From Calliopsis andreniformis (lineage: Eukaryota; Arthropoda; Insecta; Hymenoptera; Andrenidae): a stretch of DNA of 64,000 bases. Each line of letters opens with the position of its first letter. Position 1 is the stretch's first letter. The stretch lies in contig NW_027480422.1 in the NCBI RefSeq assembly GCF_051401765.1, positions 24,446,001-24,510,000 of the forward strand. The letters run 5' to 3'. The translations under genes and the position numbers were made by a program. The notes beneath the pieces were generated by a model that had not been told where the DNA came from, did not search any database, and saw only the letters and a list, made by a program, of their open reading frames with translations. Below, in pieces: positions 27,101 to 41,587 of this stretch.

Positions 27101-28796
27101 AGTCAACGCCAGAAGCATAAAATGCAATATAAATACAACAGTTTTTTCATCGTATAAAATGAATGATTGCAAACAGTGTGGATGTAATGACCATTTTTAC
27201 GTTCCGGGCAACCTAGGCTTCACTATACGACGTTGATCCACCAGATCGAATAGCTAGCGACTTAGAAGTCAACGCCAGAAGCATAAAATACAATAAAAAT
27301 ACAACAGTTTTTCCGTCGTATAACAGGAATAATTGCAAGCAGTGTGAAAGTAATGTTCATTTCTACGCTCCGGGCAACCTAGGCTTCACCCTAGGGCGTT
27401 GCTTCACCAGATCGAATAGCTAGGCACTTAGAATTCAACGCCAGAAGCATAAAATACAATAAAAATACAACAGTTTTTCCATCGTATAACAGGAATAATT
27501 GCATCCAGCGTGATAGTAATGGCCATTTCTACATTCCGGGCAACCTATCCTCCACTCTAGGGCGTTGATCCACCAGATCAAATAGCTAGGGCCTTAGAAG
27601 TCAACGACCGAAGCATAAAATACAATAAGAATGCAACAGTTTTTCCATCGTATAACACGAATAATTGCATCCAGAGTGAAAGTAATGGCCATTTCTACGT
27701 TCCGGGCAACCTGGGCTTCGCTCTAGGGCGTTGCTCCACCATATAGAATAGTTGGGGCCTTAGAAGTCAACGCCCGAAGCATAAAACACAATGAAAATGC
27801 AACGGTTTTTCCATCGTATATAATGTATATTTGCAAACAGTGCGAAAGCAATGGTCATTTCTACGTTCCGGGCAACCTAGCCTTCACTCTGGGGCGTTGT
27901 TCCACCAGATCGAATAGTTAGGACCTATGAAGTCTGCGCCAGAAGCATAAAATGCAATATAAATACAACAGTTTTTCCGTCGTATAACAGGAATAAAGCA
28001 AACAGTGTGAAAGGTATGGTCATTTCTGCGTTCCGGGCAACCTAGGCTTCACTCTAGGGTGTTGCTCCACAACATCCAATAGATACGGTCTTAGAACTCA
28101 CCGCCAGAAGCATAAGATACAATATAAATACAACAGTTTTTCCATCGCATAAAACGAATAATTGTTACCAGTATGAAAATTATGGTAATTTCTACATTCC
28201 GGGCAATCTAGGCGTCACCCTAGGGCGTTGCTCCAACAGATCGAATAGCAAGGGCCTTAGAAGTCAACGCCAGAAGCATAAAGTACAATCAAAATCCAAC
28301 AGTTTGTCCATCGTATAAATCGAATAATTGCAACCAGTGTGAATGTAATGTTCATTTCTACGTTCCGGGCAACCTAGGCTTCACTCTAGGGCGTTGTTCC
28401 ACCAGATCGAATAGTTAGGGCCTAATACGTCAACGCCAGAAGCATAAAATACAATAAAAATACAACAGTTTTTCCATCGTATAACAGGAATAATTGCAAC
28501 CAGAGTGAAGGTGATGGTCATTTCTACGTTCCGGGAAACCTAGGCTTCACTCTAGGGCGTTGTTCCACCAGATCGAATAGTTAGGGCCTAAGAAGTCAAC
28601 GCCTGATGCATAAAATACAATATAAATACAACAGTTTTTCCGTCGTATAAAACGAGTTATTGAAACCAGTATGAAAGTTATGATCATTTCTACGTTCCGG
28701 GCAGCCTAGGATTCACCCTAGGGCGCTGCTCCACCTGATCGAATAGTTAGGGCCTAGGAAGTCGACGACAGAAGCATAAAATACGATATATGTACA

Positions 28797-30134
28797 ACAG
28801 TTTTTCCATCGTATAAAACGAATAATTGCAACCAGTGTGAAAGTAATGACCATTTCTACGTTGCGGTCATCCTAGACTTAACTCTGAGGCATTGCTCCAC
28901 CAGATCGAATACGTAGGGCCTTAGAAGCCAACGCCCGAAACATAAAATACAATAAAAATACAACAGTTTTTCCTTCGTATAACAGGAATAATTGCATCAT
29001 ATGTGAAAGTGATGGTCAGTTCCACGTTCCGGCAACCTGGACTTCACTCTAGGGCGTTGGTCCACGAGATCCAATAGTTAGGGCCTAAGAAGTCAACACC
29101 AGACGCATAAAACACAATAAAAACGCAACAGTTTTTTCATCGTATAACACGGACAATTGCAACCAGTGTGAAAGATATGGTCATTTCAACGTTCCGGGCA
29201 ACCTAGGCTTCACACTAGGGCGTTTGTTCACCGCATCCAATAGTTAGTGCCTAAGAAGTCAACGCCAGAAGCACCAAATACAAAATAGATACAACAGTTT
29301 TTCCATCGTATAAAACGAATAATTGCAACCCGTGTGAAAGTGATAGTCATTTCTACGTTCCGGGCAACCCAGGCTTCACTCTAGGGCGTTGCTCCACCAG
29401 ATCGAATAGCTAGGGCCTTAGAAGTCTACGCCCGGAGCATAAAATACAATAAAAATACAACTGTTTTTCCATCGCATAAAATGAATAATTGCATTCAGTG
29501 TGAGGGTAATGGTCATTTCTACGTTCCGGGTAACCTAGGCTTCGCTCTAGGGCGTTGCTTCACCAGATCGAATAGTTAGGGCCTAGGAAGTCAACGCCAG
29601 AAGCATAAAACAGTATATAAATACGACAGCCGTTCCATCGTATAAAACGAACAATTGCAGCCAATGTGAAAGTGATAGTCATTTCTACGCTCCGGGCAAC
29701 CTAGGCTTCACGCTAGGGCGTTGTTCCACAACATCGAATTGTTACGGCCTTGGAAGTCAACGCCAGAATCATAAAATACAAAACAGATACAACAGTTTTT
29801 CCATCGTATGAAACGAATAATTGCAACCGGTGTGAAAGTTATGGTCACTTCTACGTTCCGTGCAACCTAGGCTTCACTCTAGGGCGTTGCTCCACCAGAT
29901 CGATTAGCTACGGACTTAGAAGTCAACGCCTGAATCATAAAATATAATATAAATACAACAGTTTTTCCATCGCATAACAGGAATAATTGCAACCGGAGTG
30001 AAGGTGATGGTCATTTCTACGTCCCGGGCAACCTAGGCTTCACTCTAGGGCGTTGCTCCACGAGAGCGAATAGCTAGGGACCTAGAAGTCAACGCTAGAA
30101 GCATAAAATAAAATAAAAATGCAACAGTTTTTCC
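28797..30134 (-). repeat. Nested 10-monomer duplication in HOR-A, copy 1
   Basis: Matches 30455-31792 at an offset of 1,658 bp (10 monomers minus 2). Starts at a tttttccatcgtataaaacg and ends where the downstream copy reads ttccatcg instead of ttccttcg. The same structure appears 9,124 bp further on in HOR-A copy 2. Confidence 0.88.
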
Positions 30135-30454
30135 TTCGTATAACAGGAATAATTGCATCATATGTGAAAGTGATGGTCAGTTCCACGTTCCGGCAACCTG
30201 GACTTCACTCTAGGGCGTTGGTCCACGAGATCCAATAGTTAGGGCCTAAGAAGTCAACACCAGACGCATAAAACACAATAAAAACGCAACAGTTTTTTCA
30301 TCGTATAACACGGACAATTGCAACCAGTGTGAAAGATATGGTCATTTCAACGTTCCGGGCAACCTAGGCTTCACACTAGGGCGTTTGTTCACCGCATCCA
30401 ATAGTTAGTGCCTAAGAAGTCAACGCCAGAAGCACCAAATACAAAATAGATACA
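30135..30454 (-). repeat. Two-monomer linker duplicated from 28974-29293
   Basis: This 320-bp piece matches 28974-29293 (offset 1,161 bp) and 30632-30951 (offset 497 bp). The ttccttcgtataacagg to aaatagatacaacag segment therefore occurs three times in under 2 kb, which fits two successive unequal exchanges. Confidence 0.85.
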
Positions 30455-31792
30455 ACAGTTTTTCCATCGTATAAAACGAATAATTGCAACCAGTGTGAAA
30501 GTAATGACCATTTCTACGTTGCGGTCATCCTAGACTTAACTCTGAGGCATTGCTCCACCAGATCGAATACGTAGGGCCTTAGAAGCCAACGCCCGAAACA
30601 TAAAATACAATAAAAATACAACAGTTTTTCCTTCGTATAACAGGAATAATTGCATCATATGTGAAAGTGATGGTCAGTTCCACGTTCCGGCAACCTGGAC
30701 TTCACTCTAGGGCGTTGGTCCACGAGATCCAATAGTTAGGGCCTAAGAAGTCAACACCAGACGCATAAAACACAATAAAAACGCAACAGTTTTTTCATCG
30801 TATAACACGGACAATTGCAACCAGTGTGAAAGATATGGTCATTTCAACGTTCCGGGCAACCTAGGCTTCACACTAGGGCGTTTGTTCACCGCATCCAATA
30901 GTTAGTGCCTAAGAAGTCAACGCCAGAAGCACCAAATACAAAATAGATACAACAGTTTTTCCATCGTATAAAACGAATAATTGCAACCCGTGTGAAAGTG
31001 ATAGTCATTTCTACGTTCCGGGCAACCCAGGCTTCACTCTAGGGCGTTGCTCCACCAGATCGAATAGCTAGGGCCTTAGAAGTCTACGCCCGGAGCATAA
31101 AATACAATAAAAATACAACTGTTTTTCCATCGCATAAAATGAATAATTGCATTCAGTGTGAGGGTAATGGTCATTTCTACGTTCCGGGTAACCTAGGCTT
31201 CGCTCTAGGGCGTTGCTTCACCAGATCGAATAGTTAGGGCCTAGGAAGTCAACGCCAGAAGCATAAAACAGTATATAAATACGACAGCCGTTCCATCGTA
31301 TAAAACGAACAATTGCAGCCAATGTGAAAGTGATAGTCATTTCTACGCTCCGGGCAACCTAGGCTTCACGCTAGGGCGTTGTTCCACAACATCGAATTGT
31401 TACGGCCTTGGAAGTCAACGCCAGAATCATAAAATACAAAACAGATACAACAGTTTTTCCATCGTATGAAACGAATAATTGCAACCGGTGTGAAAGTTAT
31501 GGTCACTTCTACGTTCCGTGCAACCTAGGCTTCACTCTAGGGCGTTGCTCCACCAGATCGATTAGCTACGGACTTAGAAGTCAACGCCTGAATCATAAAA
31601 TATAATATAAATACAACAGTTTTTCCATCGCATAACAGGAATAATTGCAACCGGAGTGAAGGTGATGGTCATTTCTACGTCCCGGGCAACCTAGGCTTCA
31701 CTCTAGGGCGTTGCTCCACGAGAGCGAATAGCTAGGGACCTAGAAGTCAACGCTAGAAGCATAAAATAAAATAAAAATGCAACAGTTTTTCC
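30455..31792 (-). repeat. Nested 10-monomer duplication in HOR-A, copy 2
   Basis: Second copy of 28797-30134. The two copies show almost no differences by eye, so the nested event is of similar age to the HOR-A amplification or was homogenised with it. Confidence 0.88.
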
Positions 31793-32463
31793 ATCGTATA
31801 AAACGAGTAATTGCAACCATTATGAATGTTATGGTCATTTCTACGTTCCGGGCAACCTAGGCTTCACTCTAGGGCGTTGGTCCACCAGATCCAATAGCTA
31901 GGGCCTAAGAAGTCAACGCCAGGAACACCAAATACAAGATAAATACAACAGTTTTTCCATCGTATAAAACGAATAATTGCATCCAGCGTGAAAGTTATGG
32001 TCATTTCTACATTCCGGGCAACCTAGGCTTCACTCTAGGGCGTTGCTCCACCAGATCGAATATGTAGGGCCTTAGAGGTCTACGCCCGGAGCATAAAAAG
32101 CAAAATAAATACAACAGTTTTTCTATCGTTTGAAACGAATAATTGCAACAGGTGTGAAAGTTATGGTCATTTCTACGTTCCGTGCAACCTAGGCTTCACT
32201 CTAGGGCGTTGCTCCACCAGATCGATTAGCTACGGACTTAGAAGTCAACTCCAGAAGCATAAAATACAATATAAATACAACATTTTTTCCATCGTATAAC
32301 AGGAATAATTGCAACCAGTGTGAAAGTGATGGTCATTTCTACGTTCCGGGAAACCTAGGCTTCACCCTAGGTCGTTGTTCCACCACATCGTATTGTTAGG
32401 GCCTTGGAAGTCAACGCCAGAATCATAAAATACAAAACAAATGCAACAGTTCTTCCATCGTAT

Positions 32464-35400
32464 AAAACGAATAATTGCAATCGGTGTGAAGGTAATGGTC
32501 ATTTCGACGTTCCCGGCAACCTAGGCTTCACTCTAGGGCGTTCCTCCACCAGATCGAATTGTTAGGGCCTAAGAAGTCAACGCCAGAAGGATAAAACACA
32601 ATATAAATGCAACAGTTTTTCCATCGTATAAAACGAATAATTGCATCCAGCGTGAAAGTAATGGACATTTCTACGTTCCGGGCAACCTAGGGTTCACTCT
32701 AGGGCGTTGCACCACCAGATCGAGTAGCTAGGAATTTAGAAGTCAACGCCCGAAGCATAAAATATAATAAAGATACAAGAGTTTTTCCATCGTATAAGAG
32801 GAGTAATTGCAACCAGTGTGAAAGTGGTGGTCATTTCTACGTTCCGGGCAACCTAGGCTTCACTCTAGGTCGTTGTTCCACCACATCGGATTGTTAGGGC
32901 CTTGGAAGTCAACGCCAGAAGCGTAAAATACATAACCGATGCAACAGTTTTTCCATCGTATAAAACGAATAATTGCAACCGGTGTGAAAGTTATGGTCAC
33001 TTCTACGTTCCGGGCAACCTAGGCTTCGCTCTAGGGCGTTGCTTCACCAGATCGAATAGTTAGGGCCTAGGAAGTCAACGCCAGAAGCATAAAACAGAAT
33101 ATAAATACGACTGCCGTTCCATCGTATAAAACGAACAATTGCTGCCAATGTGAAAGTGATAGTCATTTCTACGCTCCGGGCAACCTAGGCTTCACGCTAG
33201 GGCGTTGTTCCACAACATCGAATTGTTACGGCCTTGGAAGTCAACGCCAGAATCATAAAATACAAAACAGATACAACAGTTTTTCCATCGTATGGAACGA
33301 ATAATTGCAATCGGTGTGAAGGTAATGGTCACTTCTACGTTCCGGGCAACCTAGGGTTCACTCTAGGGCGTTGCACCACCAGATCGAGTAGCTGGGAATT
33401 TAGAAGTCAACGCCCGAAGCATAAAATACAATGAAGATACAACAGCTTTTCATCGTATAGCAGGTATAATTGCAACCAGTGTGAAAGTAATGGTCATTTC
33501 TACGTTCCGGGCAAACTAGGCTTCACTCTAGCGCGTTGCTCCACCAGATCGCATAGCTAGGGCCTTAGAAGTCTACTCCGGTAGCATAAAATACAATAAA
33601 AATACAACAGTCTTTCCATCGTATAACAGGTATAACTGGAACCAGTGTGAAAGTACTGATCATTTCTACGTTCCGGGCAACATAGGCTTCACACTAGCGC
33701 GTTTCTCCACCAGATAGAATAGCTAGGGACTTGGAATTCAACGCTTGAAGCATAAAATACAATAAAGATACAACAGTTTTTCCATCGTATAACAGGAGTA
33801 ATTGCAACCAGTGTGAAAGTGATGGTCATTTTGACGTTCTGGGCGACCTAGGCTTCGCTCTAGGGCGTTGCTCCACGTGATCGAATTGTTAGGGCCTTAG
33901 AAGTCAACGCCAGAAGCGTAAAATACAAAACAAATGCAACAGTTTTTCCATCGTATAAAGCGAATAATTGCAACCGGTGTGAAATTTATGGTCATTTCTA
34001 CGTTCCGTGCAACCCAGGATTCAATCTAGGGCGTTGTTTCACCACATCGAATAGCTACGGCCTTAGAAGTCAACGCCCGAAGCATAAAATAGAATAAAGA
34101 TACAACAGTTTTTCCATCGTATAGCAGGAGTAACTGCAACCAGTGTGAATGTGATGGTCATTTCTACGTTCTGGGCGACCTAGGCTTCACTCTAGGTCGT
34201 TGTTCCACCAGATCGAATCGTTAGGGCCTTAGAAGTCAACGCCAGAAGCGTAAAATATAAAACAAATGCAACAGCTTTTCCATCGTATAAAGCGAATAAT
34301 TGCAACCGGTGTGAAATTTATGGTCATTTCTACGTTCAGGGAATCCTAGGCTTCACTCTAGGGCGTTGCTTGACCACATGGAATAGTTAGGGTCTTAGAA
34401 GTCAACGCCCGAAGCAAAAATACAATGAAAGTGCAACAGTTTTTCCAACGTATAACACGAATAATTGCAACCACTATGAAAGTGATAGTCATTTCTAGGT
34501 TGTGGGCAAACTAGGCTTCACTCTAGGGCGTTGCTCCACCAGATCGAATAGCAAGGGCCTTAGAAGTCAACGCCCGAAGCATAAAATACAATAAAAATGC
34601 AACAGTCTTTCCATCGTATAACACGAATAATGGCAACCAGTATGAAAGTGGTAGTCATATCTACGTTCTGGGCAACCTAGGCTTCGCTCTAGGGCGTTGC
34701 TCGACCAGATCGAATAGTTAGGGCCTAAGAAGTCAACTCCAGAAGCATAAAACAGAATATAAATACAACAGATGTTACATCGTATAAAATGAATAATTGC
34801 AAACAGTGTGAAAGTGATGGTCATTTCTTCGTTCCGGGCAACCTAGGCTTCAATCCAGGGCGCTGTTCAGGCAGATCGAATAATTAGGGCCTAAGAAGTC
34901 AACGCCAGAAGCATAAAACACAATATAAATACAACAGCTTTTCCATCGTATAAAACGGATAATTGCAACCAGTGTGAAGGTAATGGCCATTTCTACGTTC
35001 CCGGCAACCTAGGCTTCACTCTAGGGCGTTGCTCCATCATATCGAATAGCTAGGGGCTTAGAATTCAACGCCAGAAGCATAAAATACTATATAAATACAA
35101 CAGATTTTCCATCCTATAAAACGAATAATTGCAACCAGTGCGAAAGTTATGGTCATTTCTACATTCCGGGCAACCTAGGCTTCACTCTAGGGCGTTGCAC
35201 CACCAGATCGAATATCTAGGGCCTTAGAAGTCTACGCCCGGAGCATAAAAAGCAAAATAAATACAACAGTTTTTCCATTGTATAAAACGAATAATTGCAA
35301 CCGGTGTGAAAGTTATGGTCACTTCTACGTTCCGTGCAACCTAGGCTTCACTCTAGGGCGTTGCTCCACCAGATCGAATAGTTACGGCCTAAGAAGTCAA

Positions 35401-38400
35401 CGCCAGAAGCATGAAACACAATATAAATGCAACAGTTTTGCCATCGTATAAAACGAATAATTGCATCCAGCGTGAAAGTAATGGACATTTCTACGTTCCG
35501 GGCAACCTAGGGTTCACTCTAGGGCGTTGCACCACCAGATCGAGTATCTAGGAATTTAGAAGTCAACGCCCGAAGTATAAATTACAATAAAGATACAACA
35601 GTTTTTCCATCGTATAAGAGGAGTAATTGCAACCAGTGTGAAAGTGATGGTCATTTCTACGTTCCGGGCAACCTAGGCTTCACTCTAGGTCGTTGTTCCA
35701 CCACATACAATTGTTAGGGCCTTGGAAGTCAACGCCAGAATCATAAAATACAAAACAAATGCAACAGTTCTTCCATCGTAAGAAACGAATAATTGCAACC
35801 GGTGTGAAAGTTATGGTCATTTCTACGTTCCGGGCAACCTAGGCTTCACTCTAGGGCGTTGCTCCACCAGATCGAATAGTTAGGGCCTAACAAGTCAACG
35901 CCAGAAGCATAAAACAGAATATAAATAAGACAGCCGATCCATCGTATAGAACGAATAATTGCAGCTAATGTGAAAGTGATAGTCATTTCTACGCTCCGGG
36001 CAACCTAGGCTTCACTCTAGGGCGTTGTTCCACAAAATCAAATTGTTAGGGCCTTGGAAGTCAACGCCAGAATCATAAAATACAAAACAGATACAACAGT
36101 TTTTCCATCGTATGAAACGAATAATTGCAACCAATGTGAAAGTGATAGTCATTTCTACGTTCCGGGCTACCTAGGCTTCACTCTAGGGAGTTGGTCCACC
36201 ACATCGAATAGCTACGGCCTTAGAAGTCAACGCCAGAAGCATAAAATGCAATATAAATACAACAGTTTTTTCATCGTATAAAATGAATGATTGCAAACAG
36301 TGTGGATGTAATGACCATTTTTACGTTCCGGGCAACCTAGGCTTCACTATACGACGTTGATCCACCAGATCGAATAGCTAGCGACTTAGAAGTCAACGCC
36401 AGAAGCATAAAATACAATAAAAATACAACAGTTTTTCCGTCGTATAACAGGAATAATTGCAAGCAGTGTGAAAGTAATGTTCATTTCTACGCTCCGGGCA
36501 ACCTAGGCTTCACCCTAGGGCGTTGCTTCACCAGATCGAATAGCTAGGCACTTAGAATTCAACGCCAGAAGCATAAAATACAATAAAAATACAACAGTTT
36601 TTCCATCGTATAACAGGAATAATTGCATCCAGCGTGATAGTAATGGCCATTTCTACATTCCGGGCAACCTATCCTCCACTCTAGGGCGTTGATCCACCAG
36701 ATCAAATAGCTAGGGCCTTAGAAGTCAACGACCGAAGCATAAAATACAATAAGAATGCAACAGTTTTTCCATCGTATAACACGAATAATTGCATCCAGAG
36801 TGAAAGTAATGGCCATTTCTACGTTCCGGGCAACCTGGGCTTCGCTCTAGGGCGTTGCTCCACCATATAGAATAGTTGGGGCCTTAGAAGTCAACGCCCG
36901 AAGCATAAAACACAATGAAAATGCAACGGTTTTTCCATCGTATATAATGTATATTTGCAAACAGTGCGAAAGCAATGGTCATTTCTACGTTCCGGGCAAC
37001 CTAGCCTTCACTCTGGGGCGTTGTTCCACCAGATCGAATAGTTAGGACCTATGAAGTCTGCGCCAGAAGCATAAAATGCAATATAAATACAACAGTTTTT
37101 CCGTCGTATAACAGGAATAAAGCAAACAGTGTGAAAGGTATGGTCATTTCTGCGTTCCGGGCAACCTAGGCTTCACTCTAGGGTGTTGCTCCACAACATC
37201 CAATAGATACGGTCTTAGAACTCACCGCCAGAAGCATAAGATACAATATAAATACAACAGTTTTTCCATCGCATAAAACGAATAATTGTTACCAGTATGA
37301 AAATTATGGTAATTTCTACATTCCGGGCAATCTAGGCGTCACCCTAGGGCGTTGCTCCAACAGATCGAATAGCAAGGGCCTTAGAAGTCAACGCCAGAAG
37401 CATAAAGTACAATCAAAATCCAACAGTTTGTCCATCGTATAAATCGAATAATTGCAACCAGTGTGAATGTAATGTTCATTTCTACGTTCCGGGCAACCTA
37501 GGCTTCACTCTAGGGCGTTGTTCCACCAGATCGAATAGTTAGGGCCTAATACGTCAACGCCAGAAGCATAAAATACAATAAAAATACAACAGTTTTTCCA
37601 TCGTATAACAGGAATAATTGCAACCAGAGTGAAGGTGATGGTCATTTCTACGTTCCGGGAAACCTAGGCTTCACTCTAGGGCGTTGTTCCACCAGATCGA
37701 ATAGTTAGGGCCTAAGAAGTCAACGCCTGATGCATAAAATACAATATAAATACAACAGTTTTTCCGTCGTATAAAACGAGTTATTGAAACCAGTATGAAA
37801 GTTATGATCATTTCTACGTTCCGGGCAGCCTAGGATTCACCCTAGGGCGCTGCTCCACCTGATCGAATAGTTAGGGCCTAGGAAGTCGACGACAGAAGCA
37901 TAAAATACGATATATGTACAACAGTTTTTCCATCGTATAAAACGAATAATTGCAACCAGTGTGAAAGTAATGACCATTTCTACGTTGCGGTCATCCTAGA
38001 CTTAACTCTGAGGCATTGCTCCACCAGATCGAATACGTAGGGCCTTAGAAGCCAACGCCCGAAACATAAAATACAATAAAAATACAACAGTTTTTCCTTC
38101 GTATAACAGGAATAATTGCATCATATGTGAAAGTGATGGTCAGTTCCACGTTCCGGCAACCTGGACTTCACTCTAGGGCGTTGGTCCACGAGATCCAATA
38201 GTTAGGGCCTAAGAAGTCAACACCAGACGCATAAAACACAATAAAAACGCAACAGTTTTTTCATCGTATAACACGGACAATTGCAACCAGTGTGAAAGAT
38301 ATGGTCATTTCAACGTTCCGGGCAACCTAGGCTTCACACTAGGGCGTTTGTTCACCGCATCCAATAGTTAGTGCCTAAGAAGTCAACGCCAGAAGCACCA

Positions 38401-41400
38401 AATACAAAATAGATACAACAGTTTTTCCATCGTATAAAACGAATAATTGCAACCCGTGTGAAAGTGATAGTCATTTCTACGTTCCGGGCAACCCAGGCTT
38501 CACTCTAGGGCGTTGCTCCACCAGATCGAATAGCTAGGGCCTTAGAAGTCTACGCCCGGAGCATAAAATACAATAAAAATACAACTGTTTTTCCATCGCA
38601 TAAAATGAATAATTGCATTCAGTGTGAGGGTAATGGTCATTTCTACGTTCCGGGTAACCTAGGCTTCGCTCTAGGGCGTTGCTTCACCAGATCGAATAGT
38701 TAGGGCCTAGGAAGTCAACGCCAGAAGCATAAAACAGTATATAAATACGACAGCCGTTCCATCGTATAAAACGAACAATTGCAGCCAATGTGAAAGTGAT
38801 AGTCATTTCTACGCTCCGGGCAACCTAGGCTTCACGCTAGGGCGTTGTTCCACAACATCGAATTGTTACGGCCTTGGAAGTCAACGCCAGAATCATAAAA
38901 TACAAAACAGATACAACAGTTTTTCCATCGTATGAAACGAATAATTGCAACCGGTGTGAAAGTTATGGTCACTTCTACGTTCCGTGCAACCTAGGCTTCA
39001 CTCTAGGGCGTTGCTCCACCAGATCGATTAGCTACGGACTTAGAAGTCAACGCCTGAATCATAAAATATAATATAAATACAACAGTTTTTCCATCGCATA
39101 ACAGGAATAATTGCAACCGGAGTGAAGGTGATGGTCATTTCTACGTCCCGGGCAACCTAGGCTTCACTCTAGGGCGTTGCTCCACGAGAGCGAATAGCTA
39201 GGGACCTAGAAGTCAACGCTAGAAGCATAAAATAAAATAAAAATGCAACAGTTTTTCCTTCGTATAACAGGAATAATTGCATCATATGTGAAAGTGATGG
39301 TCAGTTCCACGTTCCGGCAACCTGGACTTCACTCTAGGGCGTTGGTCCACGAGATCCAATAGTTAGGGCCTAAGAAGTCAACACCAGACGCATAAAACAC
39401 AATAAAAACGCAACAGTTTTTTCATCGTATAACACGGACAATTGCAACCAGTGTGAAAGATATGGTCATTTCAACGTTCCGGGCAACCTAGGCTTCACAC
39501 TAGGGCGTTTGTTCACCGCATCCAATAGTTAGTGCCTAAGAAGTCAACGCCAGAAGCACCAAATACAAAATAGATACAACAGTTTTTCCATCGTATAAAA
39601 CGAATAATTGCAACCAGTGTGAAAGTAATGACCATTTCTACGTTGCGGTCATCCTAGACTTAACTCTGAGGCATTGCTCCACCAGATCGAATACGTAGGG
39701 CCTTAGAAGCCAACGCCCGAAACATAAAATACAATAAAAATACAACAGTTTTTCCTTCGTATAACAGGAATAATTGCATCATATGTGAAAGTGATGGTCA
39801 GTTCCACGTTCCGGCAACCTGGACTTCACTCTAGGGCGTTGGTCCACGAGATCCAATAGTTAGGGCCTAAGAAGTCAACACCAGACGCATAAAACACAAT
39901 AAAAACGCAACAGTTTTTTCATCGTATAACACGGACAATTGCAACCAGTGTGAAAGATATGGTCATTTCAACGTTCCGGGCAACCTAGGCTTCACACTAG
40001 GGCGTTTGTTCACCGCATCCAATAGTTAGTGCCTAAGAAGTCAACGCCAGAAGCACCAAATACAAAATAGATACAACAGTTTTTCCATCGTATAAAACGA
40101 ATAATTGCAACCCGTGTGAAAGTGATAGTCATTTCTACGTTCCGGGCAACCCAGGCTTCACTCTAGGGCGTTGCTCCACCAGATCGAATAGCTAGGGCCT
40201 TAGAAGTCTACGCCCGGAGCATAAAATACAATAAAAATACAACTGTTTTTCCATCGCATAAAATGAATAATTGCATTCAGTGTGAGGGTAATGGTCATTT
40301 CTACGTTCCGGGTAACCTAGGCTTCGCTCTAGGGCGTTGCTTCACCAGATCGAATAGTTAGGGCCTAGGAAGTCAACGCCAGAAGCATAAAACAGTATAT
40401 AAATACGACAGCCGTTCCATCGTATAAAACGAACAATTGCAGCCAATGTGAAAGTGATAGTCATTTCTACGCTCCGGGCAACCTAGGCTTCACGCTAGGG
40501 CGTTGTTCCACAACATCGAATTGTTACGGCCTTGGAAGTCAACGCCAGAATCATAAAATACAAAACAGATACAACAGTTTTTCCATCGTATGAAACGAAT
40601 AATTGCAACCGGTGTGAAAGTTATGGTCACTTCTACGTTCCGTGCAACCTAGGCTTCACTCTAGGGCGTTGCTCCACCAGATCGATTAGCTACGGACTTA
40701 GAAGTCAACGCCTGAATCATAAAATATAATATAAATACAACAGTTTTTCCATCGCATAACAGGAATAATTGCAACCGGAGTGAAGGTGATGGTCATTTCT
40801 ACGTCCCGGGCAACCTAGGCTTCACTCTAGGGCGTTGCTCCACGAGAGCGAATAGCTAGGGACCTAGAAGTCAACGCTAGAAGCATAAAATAAAATAAAA
40901 ATGCAACAGTTTTTCCATCGTATAAAACGAGTAATTGCAACCATTATGAATGTTATGGTCATTTCTACGTTCCGGGCAACCTAGGCTTCACTCTAGGGCG
41001 TTGGTCCACCAGATCCAATAGCTAGGGCCTAAGAAGTCAACGCCAGGAACACCAAATACAAGATAAATACAACAGTTTTTCCATCGTATAAAACGAATAA
41101 TTGCATCCAGCGTGAAAGTTATGGTCATTTCTACATTCCGGGCAACCTAGGCTTCACTCTAGGGCGTTGCTCCACCAGATCGAATATGTAGGGCCTTAGA
41201 GGTCTACGCCCGGAGCATAAAAAGCAAAATAAATACAACAGTTTTTCTATCGTTTGAAACGAATAATTGCAACAGGTGTGAAAGTTATGGTCATTTCTAC
41301 GTTCCGTGCAACCTAGGCTTCACTCTAGGGCGTTGCTCCACCAGATCGATTAGCTACGGACTTAGAAGTCAACTCCAGAAGCATAAAATACAATATAAAT

Positions 41401-41587
41401 ACAACATTTTTTCCATCGTATAACAGGAATAATTGCAACCAGTGTGAAAGTGATGGTCATTTCTACGTTCCGGGAAACCTAGGCTTCACCCTAGGTCGTT
41501 GTTCCACCACATCGTATTGTTAGGGCCTTGGAAGTCAACGCCAGAATCATAAAATACAAAACAAATGCAACAGTTCTTCCATCGTAT
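32464..41587 (-). repeat. HOR-A, copy 2
   Basis: Full second copy. It preserves the internal 1,658-bp duplication at 37921-40916 and copy-specific oddities such as a 4-bp deletion giving ggaataaagcaaacag (27992 in copy 1, 37116 here). Over the first 4.4 kb it shares several variants with copy 3 against copy 1. Confidence 0.93.

Larger units (their letters stand above)
23340..32463 (-). repeat. HOR-A (9,124 bp, 55 monomers), copy 1
   Basis: From about 23340 the sequence equals the sequence 9,124 bp downstream, apart from rare single substitutions; before that point the match breaks. 55 x 166 is 9,130, so the unit carries a net 6-bp deficit. Visible differences from copy 2 in the first 2.1 kb number about five (for example near 23394, 24211, 24444, 25273 and 25380), implying identity well above 99%, whereas neighbouring monomers within the unit differ at many sites. 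The unit contains a nested 1,658-bp duplication (28797-31792). Confidence 0.93.
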
